Shown here: piece by piece, positions 34,962-43,582 of the stretch | Layout: each line of letters begins with the position of its first letter | How positions within the stretch are numbered: the first letter of the stretch is position 1 | Assembly: GCA_014946745.1 (NCBI GenBank) | Contig: JADCRD010000001.1 | Coordinates: forward strand, 1,610,427-1,674,426 | Direction: 5' to 3' | Source: Lysobacterales bacterium | GTDB taxonomy: Bacteria; Pseudomonadota; Gammaproteobacteria; Xanthomonadales; Xanthomonadaceae | Length of the DNA: 64,000 nt | The notes under the pieces: model-generated | What the model was told of the DNA's origin: nothing | The model's input: the letters and a program-made list of their open reading frames with translations, nothing else | Database searches by the model: none | Program-made: the position numbers and the translations under genes

Positions 34962-37900
34962 TCACTCGCTGCGACCCAGCCCGCGCAGGGCCAGAGCTCC
35001 GACGCCGAGCATCAGCAGGATCAAGCCAAGCAAGCCACCCAGGCTGTTCGTCGGCACCATCACCGGCGGCGGGAACACACCGGCACTAATCTGACGCGTG
35101 CCGCTGAACCCGTTGGCGTCGGTGACCGTCACCACGAAGGTGTAGCTGCCGGTGGTATTCGGAGTCCCTGAGAGCAGGCCCGTGGGGCTGAGCGTGATGC
35201 CCGGCGGCAAGGTGCCCGAAGCGAGGGCGAAGCTGTACGGACCCGCACCACCACCGCCCTGCAGCTGCAGGCTGAACGGTCGGTTGAAGAACCAGCTCGG
35301 CGGCACGGCCGTCGGGATGGTGATGGTCGGCGCCACCACTTCGATGGTGTAGGCGCGGGTCGCGGTGCCAGCGGTGCCGGCGGTGCTGTCCGTCACCTGC
35401 GCCGTGAAGTTGAAGCTACCCGCAGCGGTGGGAATGCCCGAGAGCGCGCCGTCTGCCGCAAGCGTCACGCCGGGCGGCAGTGCGCCCGCTGACACCGTGA
35501 AGGCGTACGGGGCATTACCGCCGCTGGCCGTCAGCTGCGCACTGTAGGGCGCGCTGCCGGTGCCGGAGGGCAGCGTGGCGGGTTGCAGCGTCAGCGTCGG
35601 CGCGCCCACGACCAGGGTGTAGGCACGGCTGCCGGTCTGGCTGTTGGCATCGCTGGCGGTCACAGTGAAGTTGAAGCTGCCCGATGCGGTCGGGGTGCCC
35701 GAGAGCACGCCGGCGCTGGACAGGTTCAGACCTGCTGGCAGCGCACCCGCCGACACGGCGAAGGTGTACGGGGCCACCGCGCCGCTGGCCGACAGGGTTT
35801 CGTTGTAGCTGCTGGCCGCGGCCGCCGCCGGCAGCGTGGCCGGATCGACCGCGATCGTCGGCGCAGCCACCGCCAGCGTGTAGGCACGATTGACAGTGAA
35901 CGGGCTGCCAGTGCCGGTGGAGCCGGTGTCCGTCGCGGTGATGGTGAACGTGAAGCTGCCCGATGCCGTCGGCGTGCCGGAGACCGTCGCTCCGGTCAGG
36001 CCCAGGCCGGCCGGCAGCGCACCCGCTGTCACCGCGTAGGTGTAGGGGCCCACGCCACCCGCAGCAGCGAACGCCTGCGAGAACGCGGTGTTGTACGTGC
36101 CGCTGAGGTTTGCGCCAGCCGGATCCAGCGTCAGCGTCGGGCCGCCCACGGTGAGCGCAAACGCCTGGCCCACCGAGAACGGACCGTTGCCCGTGCTGCT
36201 GTCGGTCGCGGACACGTTGAGGTTGAAGCTGCCTGCCTGTGTCGGCGTGCCCGAGACGGTGACGGTGTTGGCCGTTGACCCCGTGATCGAAAGGCCCGTC
36301 GGCAGGTTGGTGACCTGATAGCCGCTCCAGGGCTGCGCGCCACCGTTGAAGGTGAAGGTCTGGGTGTAGGGCGCGGACACCGTCGCGCTGAAGCCGCCAG
36401 CTGGGGTGATCGTCACCACCGGGTCCTGCACGGTGATGCTGACCGTGGCGATCGCCGAGGTGCCACCCGAGTTGGACGCGGTGTAGGTGAAGCTGTCCGA
36501 ACCCGCGAAGCCCGCGTTCGGCTGATAGGTGATGGCCGTACCGGTGACGACCGCGGTACCACGAGTCGGTGCCGTGCCGAGCAGCACGGAGGTGGGCGCA
36601 CCACCACTCAAGGCCAGAGGCACATTGGTCGCCGCCGCGTTGTAGGCCACCGTCAGCGTCGAGTTGGTCGCAACCGGCGGGACATCGATCACCGTGATCG
36701 AGTACGCCCGCGTCACGGTGTACGGGCCGGTGCCGGTGCTGCTGTCGGTCGCCGTGATGCTGAAGTTGAAAGTGCCGAGGGCGCTGGGCGTTCCCGTGAT
36801 GGCACCGGTCCCCGCGTTCAAGGTCAGGCCGTTCGGCAGATCGCCAGCTGTGAGTGCGTACACGTAGGGCGCCGTACCACCCGAAGCCGGGCTGATCGCG
36901 GCCGAATAGGCGGCGCCGAGGGTGGCCCCCGCCAGCGAAGTCGCGGGCAGGGTGAGGGTCGGCGGCGCAATGACAAGAGTGTAGGCCTGAGTACCCGCGA
37001 ACGGCCCCGGCGCGCCGCTGCTGTCGGTCGCGCTGACGGTGAAGTTGAAGCTGCCGCCCGCCGTCGGCGTGCCGCTTAGGATGCCGCCCGCGCTCAGGGT
37101 CAGACCGGCCGGCAACGCGCCCGCAGAAACCGCAAAGCTGTAGGGCGCGGCGCCGCCGCTGGCCGTGATGGTCTCGCTGTAGGCCGCAGCCACCGTTCCG
37201 CCAGGCAGCGTGCCAGGGCTGACCGTCACCGGCACGTCGTCATTGGTGATGGTGCCCAAGCCCTGGTTGTCGCTGATCGTCGAATTGGTGGCACCGCTCA
37301 GGTTGACGAAGAAGGTCTCGTTCGCCTCAGGGATGGTCTCGCCGATCACCGGCACGGTGATTGTGCGGGTGGTCTGGCCAGGGGTGAAGGTCAGCGTGCC
37401 GCTGGTATTGGTGTAATCCGCTGGCTGGGTCGCAGTGCCGTCGGCCGTGGCGAAGTTGACCTGCACGGTCTGCCCGCTGGCTGCGCTCAGGGTCACGGTG
37501 AACACCGCGTTGACGGTGCCGGCATTGCCTTCGACCACAGTCACGTCATTGATCGACAGGCTTGGCAGCGGATCGTCGTTGACGATCGTGCCCACACCCT
37601 GCCCGTCCACCACCACGGCATTCACCACGTTGGTCACGTTGACGAAGAAGGTCTCGCTGGGCTCATTCAGCAGGTCGCCATTGACCAGCACGGTGAAGGT
37701 GTAGGTGCTGCTACCCGCCGGGATGGTCTGGTTGGTCAGGCTGCTGGCCACGTAGTCCACGCCGGCGGTGGCGCTGCCGTTTGCGGTGCCGATGTCGAAG
37801 GTCACTCCGCCCGGGCCGGCCGGTGCGCTGAGGCTGACCGTGAACGTGAAGTTGGTGATGCCGGCATTGCCCTCATTCGCCGTGACGTCGTTGATGACCA

Positions 37901-39545
37901 GATTCGGCAGGTCGTCGTTGAGGATCGTGCCAGTGGCGCTGTTGGGCACGCCGACGGTGTAGCCCGCGCCTGCATTCAGAGTCAGCACCACCGTCTCGTT
38001 GGTTTCGATGGTGGCGTCAGCCGTCGGGTTGACCGTGATCGTGCCGGTAGTGTTGCCGGCTGGGATCACGAGCGGCGAGGCGATCGTCGCGTAGTCGGTG
38101 CCGTTGGTGGCCGTGCCGCCGATGGTGTAGCCGACCGAGAGGGCCGAGAACGAGGCCTGGTTCAGGGTGACCGTGTAGACGAGGTTGGGCGCGCCGTCTT
38201 CCGCGACGTTCGCCGGCGAGACGCTGATGGTCGCGCTCGGCACGTCATCGTTGAGGATGGTGCCAGTGGCGCTGGCGGGCACGCCGACGGTGTAGCCGGT
38301 GCCGGCCGCAACTGTGAAGGTCACGGTTTCATCCGCTTCGACGGTGCCGTCGACAGACGGATCGATGGGGAAGGTGGCCGTGGTCGCGCCGGCGGGGATC
38401 GTGATGTTCGCGGGCGCGCCGGTGTAGTCGCCGCCGGAGGTCGCGGTGCCGGAAAGGGTCAGATTCACCAACGTCGGCGAAGAGAGGTTCAGGCTGCGGG
38501 TGACCGTGTAGGTGAAGTTGGTCGCGCCGTCTTCGCTGATCGAGGCCGGCGTCACCGCGATGCTGACGCTCGGCGGCGGGCTGACGGTGAGGGTGAAGCT
38601 CTCGACTTCGAAGTAGGTGCCGGGGCCGGTGCTGGCATCCGTGACGCGGATGGTGACCGGGAAGTTGCCCGGGGCGGCCGCGGTGGTGCCGCTGATGACG
38701 CAGGCGGAGGAGATGGTGATTCCAGCCGGGAACGCACCCGTCTCAAGCTGGCAGGTGTGCGGCGCGACGCCGCCGGCGATCGCGAGCGTCTGCGAGAACG
38801 GTGCGCTCTGGATGGCGGTTCCAGTCGCCGGACTGATCGCAAGCGACGGGTTCTGCACCGAGCCGGTGTAGCCGCGATCAACGAATTGCGCGGTCGGCGA
38901 AGTCGAATCGGTGGAACGCACGCTGAAGCTGTAGGCGCCGCGCTGGGTGGGCGTACCGCTCAAGACACCCGCGCTCGAAAGCGTCACGCCGGCCGGGAGC
39001 ACGCCGCTCTGCAAGGCATAGGTGTAGGGAGCAAGTCCGCCGGCCGAGGTCAGGGTCTGCGAGAACGCAGTGCCGGCCGTGAGCGTCGGCAGCGCAGCTG
39101 GCGATACCGTGATCGGCGAGGCCGAGGGATTGATGGTGATGGTGACTCGGACGTCGCCGGTGCCCGCTGCGGTGGCTTCGGTGATCTCGAAGACGTCGGT
39201 CGAGCCGATACCCGTGGTGCCGTTATGGCTGTAGTCGAGGAACCACTGACTGCCTGGACCGGGAGTGATGCGGGTGGTGGCCGCGCCGTGATCCTCGAAG
39301 TCACCGGCGCCGGAGCTGCCGCCATCGATATCGCCGATACCGGCAAACGCGACGTTGGACGCGCAGTCGGTAATGTTGATCGACACTGTGCCACCGCTGG
39401 AAACCGTCGCGGTCTGCGGCGGACACTCGGACGAGGTGTGCTGCGCGCGCGCAGGCCCTGATGGCATCAGCGTGGCGGCTGCCAAAAGCAGCGCCGCGAA
39501 CGAAGTACGCGCAGGGCGCGCGGCGAAACCGAGAACGAGTGACAT
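34962..39545 (-). CDS. giant secreted Calx-beta / Ig-like repeat protein with IPTL-CTERM-like tail
   Basis: This 1527-residue exported protein has a signal peptide ending ...PSGPARA. Two He_PIG-type putative Ig repeats are followed by four Calx-beta repeats, each ending in a GTI-NDD motif. Seven more He_PIG repeats follow (typical unit APYTFAVSAGALPAGL..GVLSGTPTASGSFNFTV), with one cadherin-like Big_9 unit between them (GTAVVTGTAITYQPNAGFAG). The C-terminus VPTNSLGGLLGLILLMLG, ALALRGLGRSE is a short motif, hydrophobic helix and basic tail resembling IPTL-CTERM sorting signals. It is probably a surface or matrix adhesin. No exosortase gene is in the window. Repeats are similar enough for internal recombination. 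Confidence 0.9.
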   Translation of the reverse strand: MSLVLGFAARPARTSFAALLLAAATLMPSGPARAQHTSSECPPQTATVSSGGTVSINITDCASNVAFAGIGDIDGGSSGAGDFEDHGAATTRITPGPGSQWFLDYSHNGTTGIGSTDVFEITEATAAGTGDVRVTITINPSASPITVSPAALPTLTAGTAFSQTLTSAGGLAPYTYALQSGVLPAGVTLSSAGVLSGTPTQRGAYSFSVRSTDSTSPTAQFVDRGYTGSVQNPSLAISPATGTAIQSAPFSQTLAIAGGVAPHTCQLETGAFPAGITISSACVISGTTAAAPGNFPVTIRVTDASTGPGTYFEVESFTLTVSPPPSVSIAVTPASISEDGATNFTYTVTRSLNLSSPTLVNLTLSGTATSGGDYTGAPANITIPAGATTATFPIDPSVDGTVEADETVTFTVAAGTGYTVGVPASATGTILNDDVPSATISVSPANVAEDGAPNLVYTVTLNQASFSALSVGYTIGGTATNGTDYATIASPLVIPAGNTTGTITVNPTADATIETNETVVLTLNAGAGYTVGVPNSATGTILNDDLPNLVINDVTANEGNAGITNFTFTVSLSAPAGPGGVTFDIGTANGSATAGVDYVASSLTNQTIPAGSSTYTFTVLVNGDLLNEPSETFFVNVTNVVNAVVVDGQGVGTIVNDDPLPSLSINDVTVVEGNAGTVNAVFTVTLSAASGQTVQVNFATADGTATQPADYTNTSGTLTFTPGQTTRTITVPVIGETIPEANETFFVNLSGATNSTISDNQGLGTITNDDVPVTVSPGTLPGGTVAAAYSETITASGGAAPYSFAVSAGALPAGLTLSAGGILSGTPTAGGSFNFTVSATDSSGAPGPFAGTQAYTLVIAPPTLTLPATSLAGATLGAAYSAAISPASGGTAPYVYALTAGDLPNGLTLNAGTGAITGTPSALGTFNFSITATDSSTGTGPYTVTRAYSITVIDVPPVATNSTLTVAYNAAATNVPLALSGGAPTSVLLGTAPTRGTAVVTGTAITYQPNAGFAGSDSFTYTASNSGGTSAIATVSITVQDPVVTITPAGGFSATVSAPYTQTFTFNGGAQPWSGYQVTNLPTGLSITGSTANTVTVSGTPTQAGSFNLNVSATDSSTGNGPFSVGQAFALTVGGPTLTLDPAGANLSGTYNTAFSQAFAAAGGVGPYTYAVTAGALPAGLGLTGATVSGTPTASGSFTFTITATDTGSTGTGSPFTVNRAYTLAVAAPTIAVDPATLPAAAAASSYNETLSASGAVAPYTFAVSAGALPAGLNLSSAGVLSGTPTASGSFNFTVTASDANSQTGSRAYTLVVGAPTLTLQPATLPSGTGSAPYSAQLTASGGNAPYAFTVSAGALPPGVTLAADGALSGIPTAAGSFNFTAQVTDSTAGTAGTATRAYTIEVVAPTITIPTAVPPSWFFNRPFSLQLQGGGGAGPYSFALASGTLPPGITLSPTGLLSGTPNTTGSYTFVVTVTDANGFSGTRQISAGVFPPPVMVPTNSLGGLLGLILLMLGVGALALRGLGRSE

Positions 39546-40008
39546 GCGTCTGATTCCCCTGAAAGGTCGACTCGGATGGACAACTGCAAGTTGGCGACTC
39601 GCCGCACGCCGTGCAACCGACGTTTGCAGCAGGCCCGGGCAGAAATATCAGTCCCCGCCCCCGACGATGCGGACTGACTGGGTCGCCATTTGAACAGATG
39701 CGCGTGGCTTGCGAAAGCCCGAACAGGCATTGCTTGGAGAGCCAAGACAACGCGCGCAACCTTTCGTCACCGGAGTGCAAGATCCATGCTCGAAAGCGCA
39801 AAGCCCTATCTGACCGCGCCGCATGCCATGCGCTGCGCTGGGCGCCTTCGAGCCGTTTCGCGGTGAAGTGCCGATGGATGAACGGACAGCGTGTCCGCGG
39901 CACCGGCGCAGATCGCGTTTGGGGCTTGTCGGACATCACGATGCGGTTCAGAGTACGCCGGCGCGACGGAATGGACGTCTGCGCTCACCATCCAACGGGA
40001 GGAGAGCG
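39546..40008. other. 463-nt divergent intergenic region before the tail-collar cassette
   Basis: This gap separates the divergently transcribed giant secreted protein and the tail-collar cassette. It is less GC-rich in its first half and ends with a strong GGGAGGAG ribosome site for the first tail-collar gene. The collar frame is open upstream to 39823, but the extension is Arg/Cys-rich and unlike the paralogues, so I treat it as leader. It presumably carries both promoters; I cannot place them with confidence. Confidence 0.5.
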
Positions 40009-40557
40009 ATGAGCGAGTTTTTCATCGGCCAGATCATGATGGCCGGCTTCAATTTCGCGCCAAAGTTCTGGGCGCTGGCCAACGGGCAGCTGCTGCCGAT
40101 CAACCAGAACCAGGCCCTGTTCTCGCTGCTGGGAACCCAGTACGGCGGCAACGGCACCACCAACTTCGCCCTGCCGGATCTGCGCAGCCGCACACCGATC
40201 GGATACGCCTCGTCGGTAGACCCAAGCTGGCAGCCACCCTCCGTGCAGATCGGTCAGGCCTCGGGCGTCGAGAACGTGACCCTGCTGTCGACCAACCTGC
40301 CGTCGCACACGCATTCGGTCAATGCGTCGACGAGCAACGGCGACAACCGCGGCGCCTCGGGTCGCTTGTTCGCGACCAGCACGAACGCAGGCTCACCACC
40401 TCCGAATCTTTATTCCGCGAGTTCGGGCGCCGTGGTGCCGCTGAACCAGCAGACCGTTTCGCCATCTGGCGGCAACCAGCCGCACCCAAACCTCCAGCCC
40501 TACAGCGTGATCAATTTTTGTATTGCGCTGAGCGGGATCTTCCCCTCGCGCAACTGA
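40009..40557 (+). CDS. tail-collar domain protein 1 (microcystin-dependent protein family)
   Basis: This 182-residue member of the phage tail collar / Mdp family resembles the collar tip of phage short tail fibres but occurs in bacterial chromosomes without other phage genes. It shows the signature GQIMMAGFNFAPKFWALANG, NQNQALFSLLGTQYGGNGTT and FALPDLRSRTPIGY. A variable Ser/Asn-rich middle leads to the shared ending NFCIALSGIFPS. GGGAGGAG lies just before the ATG. It is the first of three tandem paralogues (spacers about 70 nt) and presumably assembles as a surface or extracellular trimer. The function is unknown. Confidence 0.9.
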   Translation: MSEFFIGQIMMAGFNFAPKFWALANGQLLPINQNQALFSLLGTQYGGNGTTNFALPDLRSRTPIGYASSVDPSWQPPSVQIGQASGVENVTLLSTNLPSHTHSVNASTSNGDNRGASGRLFATSTNAGSPPPNLYSASSGAVVPLNQQTVSPSGGNQPHPNLQPYSVINFCIALSGIFPSRN

Positions 40558-40626
40558 GCGCGCACATCCTTTCTGTGGCCTGAGCGCAGCGCTCAGCGCA
40601 GCCCGTACGACCCTGGAGCACGCCCC

Positions 40627-41163
40627 ATGAGCACGCCCTATATCGGCGAGATCCGCATGTTTGCTTTTGGCACCCGTGGTGCCCCGAACAACTGGCAGGC
40701 CTGCGACGGCAGTCTGCTGCCCATTTCAGAGTACGACGCTCTGTTCGCCCTGATTGGCACCACCTACGGCGGTGACGGCCAGACCACGTTTGCGGTGCCT
40801 GATCTGCGGGGTCGTTTGCCGATGCACCAGGGCCAGGGCCCTGGTCTCAGCAACTACGTCATCGGGCAGCGCGCAGGCACCGAGACGGTCACAGTGTTGC
40901 CCACCCAGATGCCTGCACACACGCACACGATCGTGGCATCCGGCACCGCCGCAACCTCGCTGACACCGGGCACTACGCTGCTTCCTGCAGTAGTCAGCGG
41001 CGACAACTTCTACGTTTCCGATGTCAGCACGGCGACGCCGGTGGCCATGGCGGCGAACTCGACCAGCCTCGCGGGCGGCAGCCAGCCGCACGAGAACTGC
41101 ATGCCGACGCTGACGGTGCAGTACTGCATCGCCACTTTCGGCATTTTCCCAAGCCAAGCTTGA
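40627..41163 (+). CDS. tail-collar domain protein 2
   Basis: This is the second tandem collar paralogue (178 residues): MSTPYIGEIRMFAFGTRGAP, ALFALIGTTYGGDGQTTFAVPDLRGRLPMHQGQGPGLS, GQRAGTETVTVLPTQMPAHTHT, and the ending YCIATFGIFPSQ. It is closer in layout to the third copy than to the first (the GQGPGLS and TVTVL segments are shared with copy 3). A GGAG site lies just before the ATG. Like its neighbours it has no signal peptide, so any export needs a dedicated route. Confidence 0.9.
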   Translation: MSTPYIGEIRMFAFGTRGAPNNWQACDGSLLPISEYDALFALIGTTYGGDGQTTFAVPDLRGRLPMHQGQGPGLSNYVIGQRAGTETVTVLPTQMPAHTHTIVASGTAATSLTPGTTLLPAVVSGDNFYVSDVSTATPVAMAANSTSLAGGSQPHENCMPTLTVQYCIATFGIFPSQA

Positions 41164-41239
41164 TGCCGGTCTGCCACAGGACGCGCCGCACCGGCGCGGC
41201 TGCAGCCATCACACCAGAGATCATTCGGAGCACTCCGTC

Positions 41240-41767
41240 ATGACCCAACCCTACATCGGCGAGATCCAGTTGTTCGGCTTCAACTTCAACCCGCGTGGGT
41301 GGGCGTTCGCGAACGGCGCCACACTGCCGATCTCGCAGAACACCGCGCTGTTCTCATTGATCGGCACCATCTATGGTGGCAACGGCCAGACCACCTTCCA
41401 GCTGCCGAACTTCGCCGGTCGAGCGGGCTGTCAGCAGGGCAACGGCCCCGGGCTCTCACCACGGACGCTGGGGCAGACGTTTGGCGCCAACACCGTGACC
41501 CTCACCAGCAACCAGATCCCGCAGCACAACCATGGCGTGAATGCCTACGTGCCCTCGACTGCCAGCGCGCCGGTCACCAACGGTGGATTCTCCCAGCCCG
41601 GCATCTCCGCGAACCGGCCCTTCTTGGCAGCCGCGCCCAATACGACCTTTGCCCCGACGATGCTCCAGCCGAGCCAGGGGGGAGGCCAGCCGCATCAGAA
41701 TCAGCAGCCCTACCTTGGCGTGAACTTCTGCATCGCGCTGCAGGGGATCTACCCCTCTTTCCCCTGA
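41240..41767 (+). CDS. tail-collar domain protein 3
   Basis: This is the third collar paralogue (175 residues): MTQPYIGEIQLFGFNFNPRG, ALFSLIGTIYGGNGQTTFQLPNFAGRAGCQQGNGPGLS, GQTFGANTVTLTSNQIPQHNHG, and the ending NFCIALQGIYPSFP. A GGAG ribosome site precedes the ATG. The GNAT gene starts only 9 nt after its stop, so the GNAT belongs to the same transcript. All three collars keep the conserved CIA-xx-GI-x-PS terminus while the middle segments differ. Confidence 0.9.
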   Translation: MTQPYIGEIQLFGFNFNPRGWAFANGATLPISQNTALFSLIGTIYGGNGQTTFQLPNFAGRAGCQQGNGPGLSPRTLGQTFGANTVTLTSNQIPQHNHGVNAYVPSTASAPVTNGGFSQPGISANRPFLAAAPNTTFAPTMLQPSQGGGQPHQNQQPYLGVNFCIALQGIYPSFP

Positions 41768-41776
41768 GGTCGCTGC

Positions 41777-42307
41777 GTGCTGGCACCTCTCTCGCAGAGC
41801 AGCGGATCCCAGCAAGGCTTCACGCTTCGACCGCTGGCACCGACGGACGAGGCGTGGCTGCGCGAGCTCTACGCCTCGACCCGCAGCACGGAAATGGCGG
41901 CTGTCCCGTGGCCGGACGCCGCCAAGCGCAGCTTTCTGGACCAGCAGTTCGCGCTGCAACGCAAGCACTTCGAGCAGCACTACAGCGAAGCGAGTTTCCT
42001 CGCGATTCTCGCTCCAGAGACCCACAGCCCGATCGGTCGCTACTACGTTCTGGAAAGCGGTCCCGAACACCTAGTCGTCGACATCGCGCTGTTCCCGCGC
42101 TGGCAGAATCAGGGCATCGGCAGCACGCTGATCCGGCAAAGCCAAACTCGCGCGGCCGACAGCGGCGCCGCGATGGGTTTGCATGTGCTGAAACACAACC
42201 CGTCGGCGCTACGGCTTTACCAGCGCCTTGGCTTCGTAGTTGTCTCTGACGAAGGCATGCACTGGCGAATGCGCTGGCGACCAAGCACGGCCTCGCAAGC
42301 CGGCTAA
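41777..42307 (+). CDS. GNAT acetyltransferase of the tail-collar cassette
   Basis: This 176-residue GCN5-type acetyltransferase reads FTLRPLAPTDEAWLRELYAS, with VVDIALFPRWQNQGIGSTLIRQ as the acetyl-CoA loop (QNQGIG) and NPSALRLYQRLGFVVV as motif B. The start is a GTG at 41777, 9 nt after the third collar gene, with TGAGGT just upstream. Its position suggests that it modifies a cassette component or its substrate, but this is inference. The following 226 nt (42308-42533) contain no gene that I recognise. Confidence 0.85.
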   Translation: MLAPLSQSSGSQQGFTLRPLAPTDEAWLRELYASTRSTEMAAVPWPDAAKRSFLDQQFALQRKHFEQHYSEASFLAILAPETHSPIGRYYVLESGPEHLVVDIALFPRWQNQGIGSTLIRQSQTRAADSGAAMGLHVLKHNPSALRLYQRLGFVVVSDEGMHWRMRWRPSTASQAG

Positions 42308-42533
42308 GTGTCCGCAGGGAAGCGCACATCGAGGCGGAAGCGTGAAGCGCGCGGCCGCCTCTCAGGTGTTTGGCCGGCCTGTCGTGATGCTTACGGGTCA
42401 GTAACCGGCAAGCACGCATACCGCGCGGCGCGTTTGCAGCCCGCTTGCTTCTTCCGCTCAGGCGCCGCTACCGCCAGTGCTGTTTGCGCGCGCGACTGAG
42501 CGGCCCGGAGTCGCGCGCCACCCATACCGCTCA

Positions 42534-42824
42534 TCAGTTGAAGATCGCCTGATAGACGAAACCGTCGCGATTCTGGGCGATGGGCGTGACGAAGATGCCC
42601 AGCTCGCCCAGCCGGGGGTGATGCATCTGGTAAATCTGCTGCGGAAACAGCACCGCAGACGTGTTGAGGAACAGCAGCGAGAAGGGCTCCCGCGATGCGC
42701 CCGCGCGCCGCTGCGGCAGTGGAGACGCCTCAACCAGAACAAAGTCCAGCGATCCGTCGCCAAAGCTGGCCTTGAACGTTTCGTTGAGGCAGCCGGCAAA
42801 GTGCTGCAGGCTCAGCAGATCCAT
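42534..42824 (-). CDS. DUF6916-type small protein
   Basis: This 96-residue beta-rich protein without a signal peptide reads LLSLQHFAGCLNETFKASFG, LDFVLVEASPLPQ, PFSLLFLNTSAVLFPQQIYQ and LGELGIFVTPIAQNRDG. The pattern matches what I recall of DUF6916, small proteins commonly encoded beside tail-collar genes; I rely on memory for that assignment. The 'LPQ-IYxxxHP-LG-LxIFVxPI' layout suggests a structural role. It follows the Tat-exported protein gene by 17 nt on the minus strand, convergent with the collar operon. Confidence 0.75.
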   Translation of the reverse strand: MDLLSLQHFAGCLNETFKASFGDGSLDFVLVEASPLPQRRAGASREPFSLLFLNTSAVLFPQQIYQMHHPRLGELGIFVTPIAQNRDGFVYQAIFN

Positions 42825-42841
42825 AGCCTTCTCCGAGCGCT

Positions 42842-43453
42842 TCAGGCCGGAGACTCGACGCGAAAGGCAAGAACATCGACACCGACCGCCGCGCTCAGCG
42901 GACGCGAGGGGTCGCCGCTATGGGTCCAGCCGCGTGTATTGGCCAAGGCCCCATCCGCACGCGGCCCCACCAGCAGATAGTGCCCCGGGCTGAGCAGCCC
43001 GGACTGGCCGCCCACCAGGGCGAGCGCCTCGGTGCGATCAACGCCATCCAACTGGTACTCAAGCTCAAGGCGCCGGAGGCTTGCGCGGCCGGCAATGAAG
43101 CGCGTGCCCGCCGACTCCGTGCGCAGCAGACCGCTGCCTCCCACTTGCCAGGCGGTAAAGCGCGCGCTCGTGCCGTCCTGAAGGTCAAAGATCGCATGCA
43201 GGCCAAAATCGCGGACCACGCCACCGCCAGCCGCAGGATGCAGCGCGTCCAGGGTCACTACGAGCGACTCGTCGGCGCACTGCGCTCCACACATCCGCTC
43301 CAGCGGTCGCCATGGCTGCCCTTCGGCGGGCTCGGACAGCCATAGCAGCTGCCAGCGCGCGGAAGAACCCGCGGCGATGCTCGACGCCGCGATCGGAAGG
43401 CAGGAAGCGCCCGCCAAAAAAGTGGCAGACCGAAGAAAGCGGCGACGCTCCAT
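42842..43453 (-). CDS. Tat-exported protein of unknown function in the tail-collar cassette
   Basis: This 203-residue protein begins MERRRFLRSATFLAGASCLP, a twin-arginine signal (RRRFLRS, then a hydrophobic stretch), so it is probably exported folded. The mature part is beta-rich (GGGVVRDFGLHAIFDLQDGT, ASLRRLELEYQLDGV, PGHYLLVGPRADG) and I do not recognise a domain. The ATG at 43453 starts the Tat signal; an upstream ATG at 43486 is possible. It is encoded with the DUF6916 gene and next to the collar genes, so it is plausibly an accessory of that system. Confidence 0.75.
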   Translation of the reverse strand: MERRRFLRSATFLAGASCLPIAASSIAAGSSARWQLLWLSEPAEGQPWRPLERMCGAQCADESLVVTLDALHPAAGGGVVRDFGLHAIFDLQDGTSARFTAWQVGGSGLLRTESAGTRFIAGRASLRRLELEYQLDGVDRTEALALVGGQSGLLSPGHYLLVGPRADGALANTRGWTHSGDPSRPLSAAVGVDVLAFRVESPA

Positions 43454-43582
43454 ACTTGACCCCTGTAGTGAGTGCGCGACCCGCACCGTTGCCGATCGCG
43501 CGTCCGGGGCTGTGCCCGGAGCGCGCAGAGCATAACGTGAGAACAGTGCACGCGGGCAGTCAGGAGATTCGATATTCGGCCC

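Noticed and set aside
36131-38881. Repeated DNA in 35-39 kb as a possible CRISPR or tandem repeat array
   Set aside because: The repetition follows protein repeats of about 70-110 residues within one reading frame, not short direct repeats with spacers.
35152-39461. Several plus-strand frames of 60-234 codons across the giant repeat protein
   Set aside because: They are antisense shadows repeating with the period of the Ig-like repeats.
40009-41767. Prophage remnant suggested by three tail-collar proteins
   Set aside because: No capsid, terminase, integrase, lysis or other tail genes adjoin, and composition matches the surroundings; the Mdp-type chromosomal family explains them better.
42308-42533. 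Possible small gene between the cassette GNAT and DUF6916 genes
   Set aside because: Only short frames without ribosome sites or recognisable sequence.
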